A model generated the notes under the pieces. It made no database searches. It saw only the letters and a program-made list of their open reading frames with translations, and was not told the origin of the DNA. Positions 17,338 through 26,052 of a DNA stretch of 64,000 bases are shown in pieces. Position numbers and translations under genes: made by a program. Every line of letters starts with the position of its first letter. Position 1 is the stretch's first letter. This DNA is from Bin18 sp965200355 (lineage in GTDB: Bacteria > Desulfobacterota > Binatia > Bin18): NCBI GenBank assembly GCA_965200355.1, contig OZ241351.1:3100001-3164000 (forward strand). The letters are read 5' to 3'.

Positions 17338-18744
17338 ATGACTCATACGCACGCGGTCGTCGTTGGGGGCAGCATGGCTGGCTTGTGCACCGCCCGCATA
17401 CTCAGCTCACATTTCGACAGCGTGACTGTTCTGGACCGGGATACCTGTCCGGACGGCGCGCATGAACGCGCCGGGGTGCCGCAGAGCCGTCACGTCCATG
17501 CCTTACTCGTACGCGGACGGCGCGAACTCAACCGGCTCTTCCCTGGCTTTGACCCCCTGATGCTGGAACGCGGGGCGCATGAGATTGACTTTGGCAACGA
17601 CTTTGCCACGCTCCGCAATTGGGGTTGGGAAGCTCGTCGGCCGACTGGCATGTTGACGCTGTTTGCCAGCCGTCATCTAATTGAATCTACCGTCCGTGAG
17701 TTATGCTGTCAGCGGCCCAATGTTGAATTCCGAGACCGGACGAGTGTGACCGGCCTGGGCATGAGCACCCCCAGCCAGCCACGTATTGATACGGTGCATA
17801 TCGTCCCGCGCGACGGAGGAAAACCGGGTTCGATGCGGGCGAACTTGGTCGTTGACGCCAGTGGGCGGGCGTCAAAAGCGCCAGACTGGCTCCAAGCACT
17901 CGGCATTCCACCTCCGCCGGAGACAATTGTAGACGCCCATACCGGCTATAGCTCACGTTGGTATCACGCGCCAGACCAACTTCCCAAGGGCTGGTGGTGG
18001 AAGGGTGTCTGGCTCGACCTCAAACTGCCGGAACACCCCCTGGCCGGCGTGCTCTTCCCGGTCGAAAGCAACCGTTGGATTGTCACGCTGGCAGGCGTCT
18101 CCAAACACTATCCACCCAAGGACGAAGAGGAATTTACCGCGGCGCTCTTGCAATTGCGCTCTCCAGTTTTAGCCGATGCCGTCCGTCTGGCCGAGCCTCT
18201 GTCTTCAGTCTATGCCTATCGGAAAATGGCGAATCGATTCCGCCGGTATGAAAAATGGAAAGCGCGCCTGGGCGGCTTTATTGCCGTAGGGGATTCCACC
18301 TGCGCGTTTAATCCGGTGTATGGACAGGGTATGACAACCGGCACCCTCTCGGCCGGCGTGCTGGACGAGTGCCTCAAAAAATACGGTCCGACGCATCCGA
18401 ACCTGGCCCAGCATTTTTTTAAGGCCCAGGCTCGGGTCCAGGCCGCCCCGTGGGGGCTCGCAACCGGGGCCGACTTCAGCTTGCCGACAACGGAAGGCGA
18501 ACGTCCAAAAGGTAACCGTCTTGTTGACCCCTATATGAATGCCCTCTTCATGGCGGCTATCGAAGACGTGACCCTGAGGCGTCACATTGGTGAAGTCCTG
18601 CAGATGCTTAAGCCACCCTCCAGCTTCTTTACCCCAGCCGTCATGGGGCGCGTGGCCAAAGGGACGTTCTGGCGCTGGTGGCAGCATACATCAGAGCAGC
18701 CAGCTATCCCAGCGCTGCCACCACCGTCGCAGCCCGTAGGCTGA
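17338..18744 (+). CDS. FAD-dependent monooxygenase / geranylgeranyl-reductase-like flavoprotein
   Basis: Probable group A flavoprotein oxidoreductase of 468 residues. The N-terminal dinucleotide motif VVVGGSMAGL (residues 7-16), the mid-protein VVDASGRASK motif and the late AVGDSTCAFNPVYGQGM (flavin-binding GD motif) occur in the usual order. No signal peptide or obvious membrane segment was seen. The start has AAAGGAG eight bases upstream. It stands alone between secG and tRNA-Leu, with no partner reductase or biosynthetic cluster, so the substrate is unknown; it could hydroxylate or reduce a lipid or aromatic compound. Confidence 0.75.
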   Translation: MTHTHAVVVGGSMAGLCTARILSSHFDSVTVLDRDTCPDGAHERAGVPQSRHVHALLVRGRRELNRLFPGFDPLMLERGAHEIDFGNDFATLRNWGWEARRPTGMLTLFASRHLIESTVRELCCQRPNVEFRDRTSVTGLGMSTPSQPRIDTVHIVPRDGGKPGSMRANLVVDASGRASKAPDWLQALGIPPPPETIVDAHTGYSSRWYHAPDQLPKGWWWKGVWLDLKLPEHPLAGVLFPVESNRWIVTLAGVSKHYPPKDEEEFTAALLQLRSPVLADAVRLAEPLSSVYAYRKMANRFRRYEKWKARLGGFIAVGDSTCAFNPVYGQGMTTGTLSAGVLDECLKKYGPTHPNLAQHFFKAQARVQAAPWGLATGADFSLPTTEGERPKGNRLVDPYMNALFMAAIEDVTLRRHIGEVLQMLKPPSSFFTPAVMGRVAKGTFWRWWQHTSEQPAIPALPPPSQPVG

Positions 18745-18824
18745 GGTCCAGAGGGGGTACGGATACTCCCCGTGCCCCCTAGACCAGCGAGGAAGGGTGA
18801 GGTATTATTCCCCGCCATATTCTC

Positions 18825-18908
18825 GCGAGGATGGCGGAACTGGTAGACGCGCTAGTTTGAGGGACTAGTGGGGTAACACCCGTGGGGGTTCAAGTCCCCC
18901 TCCTCGCA
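18825..18908 (+). tRNA. tRNA-Leu (anticodon GAG)
   Basis: Read by hand as a class II cloverleaf: acceptor GCGAGGA/TCCTCGC, anticodon stem CTAGT/ACTAG (18852-18856 with 18864-18868) with loop TTGAGGG, anticodon GAG at 18859-18861, a long variable arm, and a GTTCAAGTC T-loop region with a GGGGG/CCCCC-type stem. Discriminator A at 18908; the CCA end is not encoded. It reads CUC and CUU codons. Confidence 0.95.
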
Positions 18909-18998
18909 GGCCGGGCTCCTTGTCTGTCCTCTTACCCATACGCCTCTCACTCGTCTATTCCTTGACTCCCTTCCGGGAGTGTGAAACACACGGGGGCC

Positions 18999-21611
18999 AT
19001 GCCGAACACCGACTCCCACCACCCAACCGCCCCAAAGCCGAACCCAGAGCGTCTTCTTTTCACTCTCGAAAATGGCCTGCGCGTCGCCATTCAGGAAGAC
19101 CATTTTGCACCCGTCGTCGCTATCCAGATATGGGTCAAGGCCGGCAGTGCGGATGAGACGCCCGATGTGGCCGGTGCGGCCCATGTCCATGAGCATATGC
19201 TCTTTAAGGGCACCCAGAGTCGTCCGGTTGGCGCCATCGCCACAGAAATCGAGTCATCCGGCGGTAGCATTAACGCGTTTACCACCGCAGACCATACCGT
19301 CTACCACATCGTCCTGGCCTCCCGCCATTTTTCAGATGGTCTCGACATTCTGACCGACGCGATTCAAAACTCGACTTTTGATCCACACGAACTGGACAAG
19401 GAACTCCAAGTCGTGATGGAAGAATGGAAGCGTGGAGAGGATTCACCCACCACCCGCGCGGCAACCGAACTGTTTGAGGTTGCCTATAAACAGCACCCGT
19501 ATGGGCGACCGGTTATTGGCTATCGCGCAACCATTGAGGCGCTTAATCGCGAGCGCGTCGTGCACTTCTACCAACGCTGGTACCATCCCAATAATATGAC
19601 GGTGGTCATCGTTGGGAACGTGGACCGGGAGCGAGCCCGACAAGAGGTGCAGCGTCTGTTTGCGCCCAAGCCCTGCGTGCAGCTCCCCGTCCGGCCCCGT
19701 CCGCCCGAGCCGGCCCAGACCGCGCTCCGCCTGTCGGTCGTGGATATGCCTGTCGAGGAATTCTACTTCTATATGGGCTTTCCCCTGCCACCGGCCGAAC
19801 ATGAAGATATTTTTGCCCTCGACCTCCTCAGCTTTATTGTGGGTGGCGGCGAAAGTTCGGCCCTGGTCCAAAAACTCCAAGCGGATCAGGAACTGGTCAA
19901 CTGGATCACCGCCAGTGCCTACACGCCAGCCGACTCGGGGTTATTCATCCTCGCCGCAGCCCTGGAACAAGAGAAAATTCAGCCGGCCCTGGAACAGAGC
20001 CTGGCCTTGCTGTTCCGGTATAAACATACGCTCGTGACGCCGGCAGAACTCGACCGGGCCCGAACGAATCTGGCGAGTGATTTTGTCTACCGGCGGGAAA
20101 CCGTCCAGGGCCAGGCCCGCCAATTGGGCTATTTTCTTACGGTCTTCTCGGACCCCGACTACGAGCAACGCTATCTCAAGGGCTTGGCCGCGGTCACGCC
20201 CCAGGACATTCAGCGCGTCGCGCGGCACTATCTCTCTCCCGCAGGGCTGAACGCCGTCATCCTGGGCAAGACGCAGGGTGCCACCCTCCCGACCGCGGAA
20301 GACCTGACCCAATTATGCCGCCGTGCTGACCATCCGGTCAGCACGACTGGTGCCCCGGCGAGAACGAACGGAGCGAAGGGCAGCGCAGTAACCACGGTTC
20401 GCCTCGATAATGGCGTCCGGCTACTGGTCAAGGAGCACCACAGCGTCCCAGTCATGGCGGTCCAGGCGGCCACCCTCGGAGGTCTCCTGTTCGAAAACGA
20501 CCACAACGCGGGCATCAGCAATTTTATTGCGGGTATGTTGACCCGTGGCAGCCGGCAGTTCTCACGCTTCAGCCTGGCAGAAGCGGTTGAGTCTCTGGCT
20601 GGTGGCTTAAATGGCTTTTCCGGACGGAATAGTTTAGGCTTGGCCGGCTCGTTTCTCACGGCCCAGACCAATGCAGGGATAGACATTTTCCTGGAGACTT
20701 TGCTCCACCCCACTTTTCCAGCCGATGAAGTGGAAAAACGCCAACGCGAGATTCTGCTGGCCCTCAAAAATCGTGAAGATGATCTCGCCCAGGTTGCTTT
20801 TGATTTGTTTTACCAGACCTTGTACGAGACCCATCCCTATCGCCTGCTCACCCTGGGCAGCAAAGCCAGCCTCAGCGCCCTGACGCAGGAGCACGTTGCC
20901 GCGTACTATGACACCGTACTCAACCCGGAACGCCTGGTGCTGAGCGTGGTGGGCGACGTTCAGACGACCCAGCTGATTGATCGCCTGAGTGCCGGTTTAT
21001 CCAACCTGCCCGCAGTCACCCCGCTCGCCGCTCCGGAGCCGGAGGCTCGCCCGAGCGGGGTTCGGACCGCAACCAGAAGCGCACAGAAACAACAGGCTCA
21101 TGTGGTATTGGGTTTTCAAGGCGTCACGCTCGATAATCCGGACCGGTATGCGCTGAAAGTCTTGGACACTATTCTGTCGCGCCAAGGCGGCCGGCTGTTC
21201 TATGAGTTACGTGAACAGCGCGCCCTGGCCTATTCTGTGACCGCGTTCAGTGTTGAAGGACTCGCCCCAGGGGTATTTGGCGTATATTTAGGCACCGACC
21301 CAGGCAGCGTAGACGAAGCGGTCAGCGCAACCCAAACAGAGCTGGCGCACCTGCGCCAGGAGCACGTCACGTCTGATGAACTTGAGCGCGCCAAGAAATA
21401 TATGACCGGCAGTTATGAGATTTCACTCCAATCAAATACCGCCCAGTCTGAAGAATTGGCCTTCAACGAACTGTACGGCCTCGGCCATACGCATGGGCGT
21501 CACTATCTCGACCATATCCAGCAGGTGACCGAGGCAGATGTGCAGCGCGTGGCCAATACTTATCTCAACCCAGCCGAGCAGACCCTGGTTATTGTCGGCC
21601 ACAATACGTAA
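18999..21611 (+). CDS. Two-domain M16 family zinc peptidase
   Basis: Insulinase/pitrilysin-type protein with two fused M16 units in 870 residues. The N-terminal unit has the inverted zinc motif HVHEH (His62, Glu65, His66) and the downstream Glu region. The second unit, starting near residue 465 (VRLDNGVRLLVKEHH), has no HxxEH and ends with a YELREQRALAYSV segment typical of M16 C-terminal domains, so it is probably a structural half. ATG 18999 is preferred to the GTG at 18981. No signal peptide was seen; substrates are unknown, and peptide degradation is the family role. Confidence 0.9.
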   Translation: MPNTDSHHPTAPKPNPERLLFTLENGLRVAIQEDHFAPVVAIQIWVKAGSADETPDVAGAAHVHEHMLFKGTQSRPVGAIATEIESSGGSINAFTTADHTVYHIVLASRHFSDGLDILTDAIQNSTFDPHELDKELQVVMEEWKRGEDSPTTRAATELFEVAYKQHPYGRPVIGYRATIEALNRERVVHFYQRWYHPNNMTVVIVGNVDRERARQEVQRLFAPKPCVQLPVRPRPPEPAQTALRLSVVDMPVEEFYFYMGFPLPPAEHEDIFALDLLSFIVGGGESSALVQKLQADQELVNWITASAYTPADSGLFILAAALEQEKIQPALEQSLALLFRYKHTLVTPAELDRARTNLASDFVYRRETVQGQARQLGYFLTVFSDPDYEQRYLKGLAAVTPQDIQRVARHYLSPAGLNAVILGKTQGATLPTAEDLTQLCRRADHPVSTTGAPARTNGAKGSAVTTVRLDNGVRLLVKEHHSVPVMAVQAATLGGLLFENDHNAGISNFIAGMLTRGSRQFSRFSLAEAVESLAGGLNGFSGRNSLGLAGSFLTAQTNAGIDIFLETLLHPTFPADEVEKRQREILLALKNREDDLAQVAFDLFYQTLYETHPYRLLTLGSKASLSALTQEHVAAYYDTVLNPERLVLSVVGDVQTTQLIDRLSAGLSNLPAVTPLAAPEPEARPSGVRTATRSAQKQQAHVVLGFQGVTLDNPDRYALKVLDTILSRQGGRLFYELREQRALAYSVTAFSVEGLAPGVFGVYLGTDPGSVDEAVSATQTELAHLRQEHVTSDELERAKKYMTGSYEISLQSNTAQSEELAFNELYGLGHTHGRHYLDHIQQVTEADVQRVANTYLNPAEQTLVIVGHNT

Positions 21612-21664
21612 CCGTGCCCTCCAAAAGCCGTACAGATATTGGCCGTTTACACCTGTGAGCGCCT

Positions 21665-22567
21665 ATGATGGACGCAGAGCAATGGCTGCGGGTTGCGGTG
21701 TCCGTCCCCACTGAGGCGGTCGAGCTCGTCTCCCATTTTCTGGTCGAGCTCGGCTCGGCCGGCATTGCTGAGGGAGAATGGAAACCGGACACCCCCCCGC
21801 CAGCCTGGACGCTCGTCCAGGGATTTTTTTCCACAGACCGGGACGCCGTGGCGTTGGTGGGCAGCCTCACGCAGCATCTTCGGAGTATCGCCGGTGAGTA
21901 TCCCGCCCTGGCCACCAGCACCCCGCAGTGTGAGGTCATCACCAATGCCGCCTGGCAGGAGCACTGGAAAACCCACTTCCCTCCCCTGCCCGTTGGTCAA
22001 CACTTGCTTATCCTTCCCCCCTGGGAGGGACGGCCGGCGCAATCAGACCGGCATATTATTGAGATCAATCCCAGCATGGCGTTTGGCACCGGTCATCACC
22101 CGACCACACAGACCTGTCTGGAAGCGATTGAATCTCTGTGCACCACCTCTGGTCCGCCAGAGCGCGCCCTGGACCTGGGTACCGGGTCTGGTGTCCTGGC
22201 TATTGCCTTGGCCAAGCTGGGAGTTCCTGTCGTCTGGGCAACAGATATTGATCCGGTGGCCTGCGAAGAAGCGCGGAAGAACGCCGCGGCAAACAGCGTA
22301 ACAACAGCATTACATATCAGCGCTGCTCAGCTCGTTGAGATGCCAGCGCCTTTCCAGTTGGTCGTGGCCAATCTCTTTTCCTCAACCCTGATTGCATTAT
22401 GTCCGGCAATCACTCGGGTCGTGCCCCGGGCCGGCCACGCCATCTTATCCGGCATCCAGAACGACCAGACCGGAGCCGTATGTGAGGCATTCAGTCCGCC
22501 AGACTGGACGCTGGCAGCCCACCGCTCCAAAGACGACTGGGCAACGCTGGTCCTCTGGCGGGCCTAA
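21665..22567 (+). CDS. prmA: Ribosomal protein L11 methyltransferase PrmA
   Basis: SAM-dependent enzyme that trimethylates ribosomal protein L11 in model species. A substrate-recognition N-terminal domain (about residues 1-100) is joined to a class I methyltransferase domain with ALDLGTGSGVLAIALAKLG (motif I, near residue 170), ATDIDPVA (motif II) and VVANLFSSTL (motif IV). The preceding MAFGTGHHPTT segment is typical of PrmA. 300 residues. Start at ATG 21665; an ATG at 21668 is equivalent. Followed after 9 bases by rsmE, a common pairing. Confidence 0.93.
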   Translation: MMDAEQWLRVAVSVPTEAVELVSHFLVELGSAGIAEGEWKPDTPPPAWTLVQGFFSTDRDAVALVGSLTQHLRSIAGEYPALATSTPQCEVITNAAWQEHWKTHFPPLPVGQHLLILPPWEGRPAQSDRHIIEINPSMAFGTGHHPTTQTCLEAIESLCTTSGPPERALDLGTGSGVLAIALAKLGVPVVWATDIDPVACEEARKNAAANSVTTALHISAAQLVEMPAPFQLVVANLFSSTLIALCPAITRVVPRAGHAILSGIQNDQTGAVCEAFSPPDWTLAAHRSKDDWATLVLWRA

Positions 22568-22576
22568 CGACCAGAC

Positions 22577-23326
22577 ATGCGACGCTTCTTTATCTCATCC
22601 CAGGCGGTCGTCCAAGACCGAGCCCAGATCAGCGGGGCGGAGTTTCATCACCTGCGGCATGTCCTCCGTCTCAACCGCGGCGCACGAGTCAGCCTCTACG
22701 ATGAACGAGGGGCGACGTATCAGGGGGAGATTCGTCATATCACACCCGCCTATGCCGAGGTTGCCATTACGGCCCACGCACCACCCGTGCCGCCCGCCTT
22801 TCACCTGACCCTGGCACAGAGCCTGCTCAAGGGCCCCACAATGGACTTGGTGATTGAAAAAGCCACAGAGCTGGGCGTCCACACCATTGCGCCTTTTGTC
22901 TCGACTTTTACGCTGGCTCGTATTCCTGAGGGCAAATGGGCCGACCGTGTCGCCCGTTGGCAGCACCTCACCCGCGCCGCAGCAAAACAGTCGGGCAATC
23001 TGCCCCCCGAGCTGTGCCCTCCGCAGTCCTTGCCCGACCTGTTGCATGCCCTCCCCAGTCGTTCAGGCAAAATTATTTTCTCAGAACACGAGCAGGCCTT
23101 GCACCTCAGGGTCTTTGCCCGCAACTCTGCGCAATTCGATGCGCTGTGTATTCTTATTGGTCCAGAGGGCGGCTTTTCTCTTGAAGAAATCGAGCAGGCC
23201 CAGGCCGCCGGGTTTGTGTCGGTCAGTTTAGGCGCGACGGTCTTGCGGGCAGAGACAGCGAGTCTGACCGCGGTCGCCCTGTGCCAGTTCCTGTGGCGGG
23301 ATATCCAATTTCCCCCCTTGCCTTAG
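22577..23326 (+). CDS. rsmE: 16S rRNA (uracil(1498)-N(3))-methyltransferase RsmE
   Basis: SPOUT-class methyltransferase that modifies U1498 of 16S rRNA. It has an N-terminal PUA-like RNA-binding part (FHHLRHVLRLNRGA) and the C-terminal trefoil knot with LIGPEGGFSLEE and SLGATVLRAETAS motifs near residues 193-232, which form the SAM-binding site. 249 residues, typical. It lies 9 bases downstream of prmA and is probably cotranscribed. Confidence 0.95.
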   Translation: MRRFFISSQAVVQDRAQISGAEFHHLRHVLRLNRGARVSLYDERGATYQGEIRHITPAYAEVAITAHAPPVPPAFHLTLAQSLLKGPTMDLVIEKATELGVHTIAPFVSTFTLARIPEGKWADRVARWQHLTRAAAKQSGNLPPELCPPQSLPDLLHALPSRSGKIIFSEHEQALHLRVFARNSAQFDALCILIGPEGGFSLEEIEQAQAAGFVSVSLGATVLRAETASLTAVALCQFLWRDIQFPPLP

Positions 23327-23400
23327 GCCGGACGACTGCCTAGCATTCCGCACCGAGCGGCGAGAGCGAGTTCGCCCCATCTCACAGGAGGCCCACCAGC

Positions 23401-24372
23401 ATGAGTCGATTGCGTTTTGCCTTTATTATGGACCCGATTCAGCAGGTTCTCATCGACAAAGACACGACTTTTGTTTTTATGATTGAGGCCCAGGCCCGCG
23501 GTCATGAAGTCTGGTATCTGGAAATGTCGGACTTATTTATTGACCGCGCACACGCCATGGGCCGGGCGCGGCAGATTACGTTGCGTCGAGAGGCCCGCAA
23601 CCATTTTACCTTTGGTGCCCAACGCACCGGCCCGCTGGGCGAGTTTGACGCGATTTTTATGCGCAAAGATCCGCCCTTTGATATTGCCTATCTTCACGCG
23701 ACCCAACTGCTCGACCTTGCCCAGCATGAAGGCGCGGTGGTCCTCAATCGCCCTGCCGGCCTGCGCGCGGCCAACGAAAAACTGTACGCGCTCAATTTTC
23801 CCAGCGTCATTCCCGCTACCACGGTCACCCACGACGCCACGCGCCTCAAGGCATTTCTCGATGACCAGGGCGGAGAGATGATTATTAAACCCATAGACGG
23901 GCACGGGGGGGCCGGTATTTTTTATGTTCATCGGGATGATCGGAATCTGAACTCCATCCTCGAAGCCATGACCCAGGCCGGTCGTGAGGCCATCATCGCC
24001 CAGCAGTATCTGCCAGCAGTCCGTCAGGGAGATAAGCGGCTCATCGTCCTGAATGGCACACCCATCGGCTGTACCCTGCGGGTGCCCCGGGCCGATGAAA
24101 ATCGGGGCAATATCCACGTGGGCGGCACCTGTGTCCAGGCAGATATCACCGACCGGGATAGAGAGATCTGTCAGACTGTCGCCCCGTTTCTCCAAAGAGA
24201 CGGGTTGTATTTTGTCGGGCTTGACATCATTGGCGACTACCTGACCGAGGTCAATGTCACCAGCCCGACCGGGGTGCAGGAAATTGATCGGCTCAACCAG
24301 ACCTGTCTGGAAGCCCAGGTTATTGACTTTGCCGAGCAGCAGGTCGCAGCCCAGCTGCGTTCTCGGGCCTAA
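23401..24372 (+). CDS. gshB: Glutathione synthase GshB
   Basis: ATP-grasp ligase joining gamma-glutamylcysteine to glycine. Signatures: N-terminal FIMDPIQQVLIDKDTTFVFM, the FMRKDPPFDIAYLHATQLLD segment, and the ATP-binding IIKPIDGHGGAGIF loop near residue 162, with a C-terminal EVNVTSPTG metal site. 323 residues, matching the proteobacterial enzyme. The start has AGGAGG upstream. No gshA is in the window. The class III alcohol dehydrogenase at 35850 uses glutathione adducts in related organisms, so the two fit together functionally. Confidence 0.96.
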   Translation: MSRLRFAFIMDPIQQVLIDKDTTFVFMIEAQARGHEVWYLEMSDLFIDRAHAMGRARQITLRREARNHFTFGAQRTGPLGEFDAIFMRKDPPFDIAYLHATQLLDLAQHEGAVVLNRPAGLRAANEKLYALNFPSVIPATTVTHDATRLKAFLDDQGGEMIIKPIDGHGGAGIFYVHRDDRNLNSILEAMTQAGREAIIAQQYLPAVRQGDKRLIVLNGTPIGCTLRVPRADENRGNIHVGGTCVQADITDRDREICQTVAPFLQRDGLYFVGLDIIGDYLTEVNVTSPTGVQEIDRLNQTCLEAQVIDFAEQQVAAQLRSRA

Positions 24373-24377
24373 CCGTC

Positions 24378-25103
24378 ATGCCGCACGATACTCGCCCGCG
24401 GACGAGCCGGGCTTGGCCGGCGCATACCCGTGAGGTCCTCTATTCCTTTCTGGCCGGTATTTTTTTGACCTCGCTCACCTTGGGGAATGTGGTCGGGATT
24501 ACAAAGTTTGTCGATCTTGGCTGGTTTGTGATTCCCGCCGGGCTGTTGGCCTATCCCTTTACCTTTTTGGCCACCGACCTGATCAGCGAACTCTACGGCC
24601 GGCGGCGCGCGCAGTCCCTCGTCTGGGTTGGTTTCTGCATGAATTTCTTCATGCTGTTCCTCATGTGGTTTGGCCATGTGTTGCCGGATGCCTCGGGCGT
24701 ATCAGGCGCCACCGCCACGTTTGAGGCCGTGTACGCTTTTATGAAACCGGGCGTGGTCGCTTCTATGATTGCCTATCTGGTCGCGCAGTCCGTTGATGTG
24801 CAGCTCTTCCACTTCTGGCAACGGCTGACCAAGGGGCGACATTTGTGGCTGCGCAATAACGGCTCAACCATGCTCAGTCAAATCATTGATACCCTGCTCA
24901 TCTCCTCAATTCTGTATGCTTCCGGCGCGCTCGGCTCGGACGTAAATTCGATGAGCGCCCTCCTGTCGCTGGCGCTCGCCTCGTATGCGTTCAAGCTCGT
25001 CTTTGCCCTGCTCGATACGCCGCTGTTCTATCTGGGGGTGTATTGCCTGAGAGACCGCGTCTCGATGGGAGACGATGCAGCCGAACCGGCACACGCCGGA
25101 TGA
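24378..25103 (+). CDS. Queuosine precursor transporter (YhhQ/VUT family)
   Basis: Integral membrane protein of 241 residues with about six hydrophobic segments. The family signature FLATDLISELYGRRRAQSLV (near residues 56-75) and the later LRNNGSTMLSQIIDTLLI region are clear. Characterised members import queuosine precursors such as preQ0 for tRNA modification. It begins five bases after gshB, so they may share a transcript, though no functional link is known. No other queuosine gene is in the window. Confidence 0.88.
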   Translation: MPHDTRPRTSRAWPAHTREVLYSFLAGIFLTSLTLGNVVGITKFVDLGWFVIPAGLLAYPFTFLATDLISELYGRRRAQSLVWVGFCMNFFMLFLMWFGHVLPDASGVSGATATFEAVYAFMKPGVVASMIAYLVAQSVDVQLFHFWQRLTKGRHLWLRNNGSTMLSQIIDTLLISSILYASGALGSDVNSMSALLSLALASYAFKLVFALLDTPLFYLGVYCLRDRVSMGDDAAEPAHAG

Positions 25104-25124
25104 GGGCGCGCTCTGGTCAGCAGC

Positions 25125-25796
25125 TTATTCAGATTGCTGGGCAGTCCACGCATCAAATCGGGCCATGCGTAGACTATTGGGCGTTTCGTGGAGGATATAG
25201 GTCGCTGGTTCACGAAAGGTCCTGGCCCGAAACGCCTTTTGAGCCCGCTCCCACAGATCGAGGTCTTCTCCATAGTTCAGGTCACAAAATCCGCCCAGCT
25301 CGGTAAAAACCGCACGCTTTCCGAACAGCGTCCCGCCAATGACACACTCGGATATGCGGATGAGCTGCGTCGGATTAAAGAAATCAACGACCCATTGCTT
25401 CCCGTTGACCTGGACACCGCCCTGAATCAAATCAAGGTCATGCTGGCGCAATAGTTTGAGCCGTGTCTCCAAATGAGTGGGGAGATATTCATCGTCACTA
25501 TCCAGACAGGCGATATACTCTCCCCAGGCTTCCGCAACGCCCCGGTTGCGCGCTGCCCCAACCCCCTGGTTTGCCTGTCGGATATAACGAATCTGGGCGG
25601 ACTTGCTCTGCCACGTCGCCACAACTTCGGGGGTATTATCCGTGCTCCCATCGTCGATAATGATCAGTTCCCAGTCCGTAAAAGTCTGGGCCAGGACCGC
25701 CGAGATACTTCGCGGCAGCAGAGCGGCTCGGTCAAACGTCGGCAGGATGACCGATATCAGGGGCGTATTGGGCCCGGTGTCTTGTCTCCCCGACAT
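25125..25796 (-). CDS. Family 2 glycosyltransferase
   Basis: GT-A fold sugar transferase of 223 residues using a nucleotide-sugar donor. The opening VILPTFDRAALLPRSI, the IIIDDGSTDNTPE loop and the metal-binding LDSDDEYLP (DxD, near residue 100) are classical. There is no membrane segment. It converges on the queuosine transporter with 21 bases between the stops and is divergent from tRNA-Phe. With no polysaccharide genes nearby, the acceptor and the sugar are unknown. Confidence 0.88.
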   Translation of the reverse strand: MSGRQDTGPNTPLISVILPTFDRAALLPRSISAVLAQTFTDWELIIIDDGSTDNTPEVVATWQSKSAQIRYIRQANQGVGAARNRGVAEAWGEYIACLDSDDEYLPTHLETRLKLLRQHDLDLIQGGVQVNGKQWVVDFFNPTQLIRISECVIGGTLFGKRAVFTELGGFCDLNYGEDLDLWERAQKAFRARTFREPATYILHETPNSLRMARFDAWTAQQSE

Positions 25797-25885
25797 TGCT
25801 GCGTCCCTCCCCGCACAACGTCAATATCACACAATGGTCTTGCCAAGAAACCGGATTAACTGCTAAGAGGGTGCCCCACTCATGT

Positions 25886-25958
<73 letters not shown>

Positions 25959-26052
25959 CACTTCTTTTCTCTGAACTCTTCATTTCCATACGCATGTCAG
26001 TCCCGGAATAGGGCGTGCGCCTTCTGGCCTCTCTCGCATCAATGAACCGCTA

